This document shows positions 58,302 through 64,000 of a stretch of DNA of 64,000 nt, piece by piece. The DNA comes from Agitococcus sp. (GTDB lineage Bacteria; Pseudomonadota; Gammaproteobacteria; Pseudomonadales; Moraxellaceae), in NCBI GenBank assembly GCA_030646715.1, contig JAUSLJ010000029.1, positions 1-64,000 of the forward strand, written 5' to 3'. Below the pieces are notes generated by a model. That model was not told the DNA's origin, did no database searches, and was given only the letters and a program-made list of their open reading frames with translations. Position 1 is the stretch's first letter, and each line of letters begins with the position of its first letter. The translations under genes were made by a program, and so were the position numbers.

Positions 58302-59534
58302 ATGACCAATTCATCACGCCCACGCCTATTCATTATTGGTGGCAACTTTGCGGGACTCAGTGCAGCGCGCGCATTATCTAGTCGCCATTTTGATGTAACT
58401 GTGATTGATCCTACGCCTAATTTTGAATGGCTGCCTCACATCCACGAACTGATTTCGCGCCATAAAAAAGCCGATCAACTACGGCATGATCGTCAGCAAC
58501 TCCTTGATCGAGCGGGTCATCGTTTTCTACAAGACACCGTGACCGCTATTGATAAAAGCCAACAACGCGTTCAGTTGGCTTCGGGTCAATACTTAGCTTA
58601 TGACGAGCTGATCATCGCAGTGGGCAATATTAGTTTGATTGAAAAAATCAAAGGCGCAAGCGAATATGCCATTCCTTTTGGCTCGGTGAGTGATGCTGAA
58701 CGTGCAGCCTTACAACTACAACGTCTGGATAGTTTGAGCTTGCCTGAACGTCCTGTCGTCATAGTCGGCGCAAGCATTGAAGGAGTTGAAGTTTTAGGTG
58801 AAATTATCCGCCGTTATCGTCGGCAATGGCGTTTTCAATTACACATTATTGAAGCGCAAGACTCCGTTATGCCGCAGTATCAAGGCATAGATAATTACTT
58901 AAAAGAACTGAGCAAAGATTTAGATATTCGTTGGCATACAGGTCGTAAAGTCCAAGAAGTCTGCAAAGACAGCGTTGTTTTAGATAATGGTGAGGTTTTG
59001 GCAAGTCGCGTGACCTTATGGTGCGCTGGGGCAATTCCTCATCCATTACTCGCCGAAGCAGGTCTAGCTCCTCAAGGACAATACGCACCCGTTAACGCCG
59101 CGCTACAATCATTAGCAGATGATCATATTTGGATCGCGGGTGATGCAGCTTCGTTCTCTAGCGACTTAGGTAAACAAGCTTATCATGCCCTACCAATGGG
59201 GGCGTTAATTGCCAGAAACATCAACAGAGCGCGACAACACCGTGAGTTAGTGCCATTTAAACCTTTAGCTATTCCCAGTTTGATGAGTTTTGGTGAAGTG
59301 GGTTTTTTATTATCTAAATCGCACGCGCTTGCAAGTCCGAGCTTAATCGCCGCAAAAGAAGGCGTATTTCAGGCCAATTTCAACTTACTAAAACTACCAA
59401 GACACGTCAGCGAATGGTATGACTTAAAAGAAAGCCTGATGTTTAGTGCTATTAACATCGGCAAGCTGGCAAAAAACACATGGACAGAAGGGAAGTTGCT
59501 CCACGCCCGCCATTTTCAAGCGCGTTCGCGTTAA
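58302..59534 (+). CDS. NDH-2-like NAD(P)/FAD-dependent oxidoreductase
   Basis: 410 aa of the pyridine nucleotide-disulfide oxidoreductase class II. FAD motif IIGGNFAGLSAARAL (10-24), second Rossmann VIVGASIEGVEVLGEI (about 150-165), and IWIAGDAASF binding the FAD tail. Type II NADH dehydrogenases oxidise NADH and pass electrons to quinone without pumping. The last 60 residues may form a membrane-binding amphipathic tail. Sulfide:quinone reductases share the fold, but their conserved cysteines are missing here. GAGAG lies 8 nt before the ATG. Confidence 0.85.
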   Translation: MTNSSRPRLFIIGGNFAGLSAARALSSRHFDVTVIDPTPNFEWLPHIHELISRHKKADQLRHDRQQLLDRAGHRFLQDTVTAIDKSQQRVQLASGQYLAYDELIIAVGNISLIEKIKGASEYAIPFGSVSDAERAALQLQRLDSLSLPERPVVIVGASIEGVEVLGEIIRRYRRQWRFQLHIIEAQDSVMPQYQGIDNYLKELSKDLDIRWHTGRKVQEVCKDSVVLDNGEVLASRVTLWCAGAIPHPLLAEAGLAPQGQYAPVNAALQSLADDHIWIAGDAASFSSDLGKQAYHALPMGALIARNINRARQHRELVPFKPLAIPSLMSFGEVGFLLSKSHALASPSLIAAKEGVFQANFNLLKLPRHVSEWYDLKESLMFSAINIGKLAKNTWTEGKLLHARHFQARSR

Positions 59535-59547
59535 TATTAACTACGCC

Positions 59548-60216
59548 TTACTTCACCATGCGCAAAGTGACGCTTTCGGGGCAGTTTGGTTTAAAGTTTT
59601 TGCAATCAATAAACTGTCCCAACTTGTCATAACAAACTCGTACTTCCGTGACAAAAGTCTTTTCTTGATTACTTTGACAACGCAAGTACACGCCTTTTTC
59701 GGTTAGTCCTGCATTTAATTTGATAATTTGCCCTAGCAACTCATCACGCCCAACAACTTTGTCTGAACCTTCTTGTTTAAAGGTATCGGGCAATTTTAGC
59801 TTATTGGTGTAGGCCGTAATGGTACGAAAATAATCTTGTGCCGACAGTCCCATACAAGCACCATATTTTTGCCATGCTTTGTCACGTACGGCCTCGTCTG
59901 GCATGAGTTTTTCTAATACGCGTTGTTGTACGGGGGATAACTCAGGCGGCTTTTCGGAGCAGACCTCTGCTTTTTCGAGACGTTTTTTTTCTGCTGCTGT
60001 TTTTTCTGTCCATAAACCATGAACAATAATCGAATAACCTTCCTGACATTGGCGTAATTCACGCCATTCGGGATGCAAAATACAGGCGGCAGGTGCTAAA
60101 TTAATCGACAATAAATAATGATGTTTTACGGGTTGATCGCCCTCTGCAAACACATTCTGCGCGCAAAGGGATGCTACGACAGCGACTAAGCGACAAACAA
60201 TCCCGCCTAATTTCAT
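59548..60216 (-). CDS. RNase T2-family protein with altered second active-site block
   Basis: 222 aa from the ATG at 60216, preceded by GAGGC; secretion signal ends near VFA-E (24). The first T2 active-site block is intact (IIVHGLWTE, catalytic His66). The second block, normally HEWxKHGTC, reads K113-A-W-Q-K-Y-G-A-C121: the Glu and both His are changed and only Lys117 and the Cys remain. Cysteines C45, C57, C86, C121 and others could form the usual disulfides. A periplasmic RNase T2 is expected, but activity is doubtful. Ends 13 bp from the convergent NDH-2-like gene. Confidence 0.8.
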   Translation of the reverse strand: MKLGGIVCRLVAVVASLCAQNVFAEGDQPVKHHYLLSINLAPAACILHPEWRELRQCQEGYSIIVHGLWTEKTAAEKKRLEKAEVCSEKPPELSPVQQRVLEKLMPDEAVRDKAWQKYGACMGLSAQDYFRTITAYTNKLKLPDTFKQEGSDKVVGRDELLGQIIKLNAGLTEKGVYLRCQSNQEKTFVTEVRVCYDKLGQFIDCKNFKPNCPESVTLRMVK

Positions 60217-60505
60217 GTTAGCCTCGTATTGAGCATATATGTCTAGTCCACAGATTAAGGATGCTGTCATCAGTACAAAATCTCGTACCAACACATCGTT
60301 GATTCATAATTTTTATATCGTCGTGTCGGGGATGTACTCTACATTATAGGGCTTACGCAATTATTGAGGTCCGATGCCTAAGTTCGAGTATTTATCCCGT
60401 CTGGCAAAGGTACGCTGAAAACAGGTGTTGCATTGTTGGTTTTTGTTTATGACGTGTTGTTTTTATTTTTCTCCATGAATCACCTGTCTATTTTCTTACA
60501 ACGCG

Positions 60506-60523
60506 TGTAGGAAAAATCCTACA
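60506..60523. promoter_or_regulatory. GacA-type upstream activating sequence
   Basis: TGTAGGAAAAATCCTACA is a perfect 6-bp palindrome with a 6-bp spacer, close to the GacA box TGTAAG-N6-CTTACA. It lies about 170-200 bp before the expected start of the GGA-rich RNA, a distance typical of GacA boxes upstream of rsmX/Y/Z. ACGCGT flanks it on both sides. Confidence 0.75.
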
Positions 60524-60672
60524 AAACGCGTAGGTAAATCTGCACAATTATACACCTAAAACAGCGTATTTCCTTCGCACTTAAAATTCAACCATATGAT
60601 TTTAATCAAATTAAATTCAAAAGAACTTATTGTAAACCAAAAAGCAACTGCGTTCATCTTTGCCGCCTATAC

Positions 60673-60700
60673 TTGAGATAATTCTGCTTTCTGTTATCAT
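60673..60700 (+). promoter_or_regulatory. Promoter of the GGA-rich RNA
   Basis: TTGAGA (60673-60678), 16-bp spacer, TATCAT (60695-60700); transcription should begin near 60707. Confidence 0.55.
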
Positions 60701-60706
60701 AAGCAC

Positions 60707-60965
60707 AACAAGGCAGTTGCAGGATTACTGGACAAGACGTTCTGGAAGAGCGCAACAAGGCCGTCAGGATTGGCAGGACGCTAATAGTGTAGGAAACACC
60801 AAAGGAAGCGTGAGGATAACGCTAAGGATTCGACAGGACGCGTCAAGGGATACAGGAAAGGGAATGTTGCTGAGAAGCAAGAATGGATACGGAATGGAGA
60901 CACTAGGAAGTGTACGGATGCAGCGGATGGATACAAATCGGGGCAGATTATCTGCCCCGCTTGTG
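60707..60965 (+). ncRNA. CsrB/RsmZ-type regulatory RNA
   Basis: Between 60722 and 60931 there are about 20 GGA triplets, many as AGGA or ANGGA (aggatt, aggacg, aaggaagcg, acggatg), the binding motif of CsrA/RsmA; a handful would be expected by chance. It ends in the hairpin CGGGGCAGA-TTA-TCTGCCCCG (60939-60959) followed by TTGTGTTTCT. It has a promoter and a GacA box upstream. It lies next to fdxA and mutS, as rsmZ does in Pseudomonas. The RNA is expected to titrate CsrA/RsmA, releasing target mRNAs under control of the GacS/GacA two-component system. A 115-codon frame through it has no coding signs. Confidence 0.85.
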
Positions 60966-61075
60966 TTTCTGGGGTTTGAGTTTTCTTACATGACCTATCT
61001 CATATAAAAATCACCCATTAATTTCTGATAATTTCGACCTAACTCTTTTTAAATTTCATAAATCTTTTAAACATA

Positions 61076-61104
61076 AAAAAACCGCTAACTTAAAGCGGCT
61101 TTTT
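61076..61104 (-). terminator. fdxA terminator
   Basis: CCGCT and AGCGG stem extended by A/T pairs around a 7-nt loop; on the minus strand GGTTTTTTATG follows. It could also act for plus-strand read-through. Confidence 0.75.
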
Positions 61105-61129
61105 CATTAGTACTTAGATTCGTTGATGA

Positions 61130-61453
61130 TTAACGCTCTAAATACTGCATTTTACCTTCGACACCATCCCACTCTTTAGCGTCTGCTGGTGGCTCACCTT
61201 TTTCGGTGATGTTCGGCCAAATTTCGGCTAATTCAGCATTTAATTTAATGAATTTTTCTTGACCCTTAGGTACTTCATCTTCAGAGAAAATAGCATTCGC
61301 GGGACATTCTGGCTCACACAATGCACAATCAATACATTCATCAGGATGAATAGCCAAAAAGTTTGGGCCTTCGTAGAAGCAATCTACAGGACAAACTTCG
61401 ATACAGTCTTGATATTTGCACTTAATACAGTTTTCGGTAACGACAAATGCCAT
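61130..61453 (-). CDS. fdxA: 7Fe ferredoxin FdxA
   Basis: 107 aa. Cluster-binding cysteines are in [17 protein letters not shown] (C9, C12, C17, C21) and [16 protein letters not shown]: the [3Fe-4S][4Fe-4S] type, with the long C-terminal extension ([15 protein letters not shown]) typical of Azotobacter/Pseudomonas FdI. An electron carrier of low potential; its physiological partner is usually unknown. Lies 51 bp after mutS on the same strand, as in pseudomonads. Confidence 0.95.
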   Translation of the reverse strand: MAFVVTENCIKCKYQDCIEVCPVDCFYEGPNFLAIHPDECIDCALCEPECPANAIFSEDEVPKGQEKFIKLNAELAEIWPNITEKGEPPADAKEWDGVEGKMQYLER

Positions 61454-61504
61454 GTTGTCCTGCCTCGTTAAATAATAATGTCAGATAGTCTATTCTAAAC
61501 TTTC

Positions 61505-64000
61505 TCAGCCTTTGTTGTCATGCTTTTCTACCGATTGACTTATTAGTAGTGCTTGTAAGTCATATAAGTGCTGTAAAGCAGCGCGCGGGGTTAAGTTATC
61601 AACATTCAATGCCTGTAATGCTTGCTCTACTGCGCTAACGCGTGGCTGTTCGATCACGCGTTCAACGACCCTTTCTACTATTTCAGGTTCAGAAAACAAA
61701 CCCACTTGCATGGGATTCGGTTTATTTTTCGCTTTTTTAGCGATGGGGCTTTGCTCTAACTCTTGCAGTTTATGCTGGGCAGCATGAATTACCGCCATTG
61801 GCACACCTGCTAGTTTCGCTACTTGCAAACCAAAGCTTTTGTTAGCGGCACCTTCGGTCATACGATGCAAAAACACCAAGTGGTCGCCATAATCACTCGC
61901 GGCAACATGAACATTTTTTACGCCGACATAATGTTCAGGCAAACTGGTTAGCTCAAAATAGTGTGTAGCAAATAAGGTTAAGGCTTTGATTTGCTGCGCT
62001 AAATGCACCGCTGCCGCCCATGCCAACGCTAAACCATCAAAGGTACTGGTGCCACGCCCTACTTCGTCCATTAACACTAAACTTTGTGGTGTGGCATTTT
62101 GCAAAATGGTCGCGGTTTCCGTCATTTCCACCATAAACGTCGAACGCCCACCCGCCAAATCATCTGATGAACCAATACGGGTAAAAATACGGTCAACATT
62201 GCCAATAGTCGCGGCATGTGCGGGGACAAAACTACCGATATGTGCCAGTAACACAATAAGTGCCGTTTGCCGCATAAACGTCGATTTACCTCCCATATTT
62301 GGGCCCGTAATAATCAACATCCGTTGTTGGGGGTTGAGAAAGGTGTCATTTGGCGTGAATGCTGCTTTTAATACTTGCTCAACAACAGGATGACGACCTT
62401 GTTGAATATTGACGGTGATTTCGTCAGATAGATCTGGCTTCACCCAATTGAGTTGATCGGCTCGGTCACTTAAGGCGACCAATACATCTAACTCCGCCAA
62501 AGCTAAACTCATTTGCTGTAATGGCGCTAAATGTTGAAGTAAATCTGCTAAGAGTTGTTCATACAATAATTTTTCTCGTGCCAAAGCACGCGACGAAGCT
62601 GATAACGCTTTATCTTCAAATACTTTTAATTCTGGAGTGATAAAACGCTCGGCATTTTTGAGGGTTTGCCGCCGAATAAAATGAGCAGGTGCATTATCGG
62701 CTTGAGCACGAGATAACTCGATGTAATAACCACTGACACGGTTATAACCAATTTTTAAATTAGCAATACCTGTCGCTTCACGCTCTTTGATTTCTAATTG
62801 TAATAAATAATCACCCGCATTGGTGCTAATGGCGCGCAATTCATCTAACTCGGCATCAAAACCCTCTGCTAACACCCCCCCTTCACGAATAACAACGGGC
62901 GGATTATCAATAATGGCTTTCGTTAAAAGCTCATGTAGCTCAGGAAACTCACCAATATCCGTTGCCAGTAAGCGTAGTTTTTCGGTTTGAAAAACTTTCA
63001 TCGACTGCTGTAACGCAGGCAACTCGGCAAAGACTTCACGTAATCGACTTAAATCACGGGGACGTGCTGTTTTTAACGCCACACGCGCTAAAATCCGTTC
63101 GCAATCGCCAATCGCCTGCAAATGCGTTTGTAATGGCTCGTAATGATAGTTCTTGATTAGCTCACTGATCGCTTGTTGTCGAGCTAATAACGTCGTTTTA
63201 TGGCGTAAGGGTTGCTGTAACCATCGTCTTAATAAACGGCTGCCCATCGGCGTTTGGCAAGTATCTAACACCCACGCTAAACTATATTGAAACTCGCCAA
63301 CCAGTGTTTGCGTCAACTCTAAATTGCGGCGAGTGGCGGCATCTAAATAAATAAAATCTGCTGCTTGCTCTACAGCAATGCCTTGTAAATGCGGCAAAGC
63401 CCCTCGCTGTGTTTCACGAGCATATTGTAATAATGCCCCTGCGGCAATAACCGCGGCAGGTAAATCTTGGCAACCAAAACCTTGTAAATCTTTGACTTGA
63501 AACTGCTGACACAACAGATGATTGGCTGTTTCCAAGACAAATTCCCACGGCTGACGTTTAGTGATTGGACGATTATCTAACCACTCCAAAATAGATGAGT
63601 CATCGGCAATCAAAATCTCGGCAGGATTTAAACGCGCTAATTCGGCGGCCAACGCATCCCGCGCCAACTCACAGGCTAAAACACTAAAACGGCCACTACT
63701 AATATCTAATACCGCCAAGCCTAATGTTTGTTGATGCACATGGACTGACAATAATAAGACTTCTTGTTTGGCATCTAATAAGGCTTCGTCGGTCACTGTT
63801 CCTGGTGTCAAAATACGAGCGACTTGTCGTTCTACAGGGCCTTTACTGGTGGCAGGGTCACCTATTTGTTCGACGATGACCACCACTTCACCGAGTTTGA
63901 CTAATTTGGCTAAATAACCTTCTGCAGCATGAAACGGCACACCCGCCATGGGAATCGGTGTCCCTGCGGTTTTGCCACGATAGGTTAAAGTAATATCCAG
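61505..64000 (-). CDS. mutS: DNA mismatch repair protein MutS, 5' end outside window
   Basis: 831 residues are visible; the frame is open to the window edge, where it reads [17 protein letters not shown] before [16 protein letters not shown]. By comparison with E. coli MutS about 50 N-terminal residues, including the Phe-x-Glu mismatch-reading motif, are missing. Visible parts: connector and core lever domains, clamp, and ATPase with Walker [11 protein letters not shown], Walker [18 protein letters not shown] and the signature region [14 protein letters not shown]. The C-terminal tail ends with the tetramerisation helix. Recognises mismatches and recruits MutL. Confidence 0.97.
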   Translation of the reverse strand: MDITLTYRGKTAGTPIPMAGVPFHAAEGYLAKLVKLGEVVVIVEQIGDPATSKGPVERQVARILTPGTVTDEALLDAKQEVLLLSVHVHQQTLGLAVLDISSGRFSVLACELARDALAAELARLNPAEILIADDSSILEWLDNRPITKRQPWEFVLETANHLLCQQFQVKDLQGFGCQDLPAAVIAAGALLQYARETQRGALPHLQGIAVEQAADFIYLDAATRRNLELTQTLVGEFQYSLAWVLDTCQTPMGSRLLRRWLQQPLRHKTTLLARQQAISELIKNYHYEPLQTHLQAIGDCERILARVALKTARPRDLSRLREVFAELPALQQSMKVFQTEKLRLLATDIGEFPELHELLTKAIIDNPPVVIREGGVLAEGFDAELDELRAISTNAGDYLLQLEIKEREATGIANLKIGYNRVSGYYIELSRAQADNAPAHFIRRQTLKNAERFITPELKVFEDKALSASSRALAREKLLYEQLLADLLQHLAPLQQMSLALAELDVLVALSDRADQLNWVKPDLSDEITVNIQQGRHPVVEQVLKAAFTPNDTFLNPQQRMLIITGPNMGGKSTFMRQTALIVLLAHIGSFVPAHAATIGNVDRIFTRIGSSDDLAGGRSTFMVEMTETATILQNATPQSLVLMDEVGRGTSTFDGLALAWAAAVHLAQQIKALTLFATHYFELTSLPEHYVGVKNVHVAASDYGDHLVFLHRMTEGAANKSFGLQVAKLAGVPMAVIHAAQHKLQELEQSPIAKKAKNKPNPMQVGLFSEPEIVERVVERVIEQPRVSAVEQALQALNVDNLTPRAALQHLYDLQALLISQSVEKHDNKG

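Larger units (their letters stand above)
60217..60705. other. Upstream region of RNase T2 gene and GGA-rich RNA
   Basis: About 490 bp without a gene. It carries the GacA-box palindrome at 60506-60523, flanked by two ACGCGT hexamers, and the RNA promoter at 60673-60700. The rest shows no clear structure. Confidence 0.6.

Noticed and set aside
60660-61007. 115-codon open frame on the plus strand
   Set aside because: It runs through the GGA-rich RNA, contains its promoter and terminator hairpin, and the peptide has no family resemblance; the RNA explains the sequence better.

Overview
The window looks like chromosomal DNA of a gammaproteobacterium in the Pseudomonadales, most like the Moraxellaceae (Acinetobacter and relatives). 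This is inferred from gene content and protein sequence; there is no rRNA to confirm it. The clues are a fadB-fadA operon with Acinetobacter/Pseudomonas-type proteins, a GTP-type PEP carboxykinase, an adjacent metal-dependent hydrolase / SDR / flavin monooxygenase operon, and the order mutS - fdxA - GGA-rich regulatory RNA, which matches the Pseudomonas rsmZ locus. Base composition is moderately AT-rich by eye.

Layout. 1-1914: 3'-truncated RTX (calcium-binding repeat) protein. 2184-9415: fadA/fadB beta-oxidation genes, divergent from a three-gene oxidative lipid/ketone operon that has a 21-bp-phased direct repeat upstream. 9460-19833: a prohibitin-like protein, DsbD, an SDR, two lipoproteins (one an S41 peptidase), a Lon-family protease, a thioesterase and proS. 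20067-25264: a tiny collagen-like lipoprotein, DUF445, a putative outer-membrane protein, a sodium:solute symporter and pdxB.

25505-35246: a tightly packed nine-gene operon encoding a proton-channel-driven trans-envelope machine. It has two TPR lipoproteins, a TPR/coiled-coil periplasmic protein, two small periplasmic proteins, one ExbB/TolQ-like and two ExbD-like subunits, and a TonB-like protein with an AgmX/PglI C-terminal domain. Its nearest well-studied relatives are the Agl-Glt gliding motors of Myxococcus. The second AgmX/PglI-type domain of the window sits on a putative membrane anti-sigma factor (42430-43443), coupled to an ECF sigma factor and followed by a VWA lipoprotein, about 7 kb downstream. 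These two loci are the best candidates for an under-described system.

35352-42285: tRNA-Ser(TGA), pckG, an HD-GYP protein, gltX, tRNA-Glu(TTC) and a TylF-like methyltransferase. 46168-49634: BON-domain protein, Ca/Na antiporter, DUF559 protein and a small membrane protein that seems frameshifted at a homopolymer. 49833-54269: tolC/macA/macB-type tripartite export operon. 54482-60216: TauE exporter, a catalytically dead rhomboid-like protein, a convergent zinc-finger membrane protein, an NDH-2-like oxidoreductase and a divergent RNase T2. 60506-64000: GacA box, CsrB/RsmZ-type RNA with about 20 GGA motifs, fdxA and 5'-truncated mutS.

Several families of short palindromic repeats (two REP-like families and one paired-end MITE-like element) are scattered between genes.
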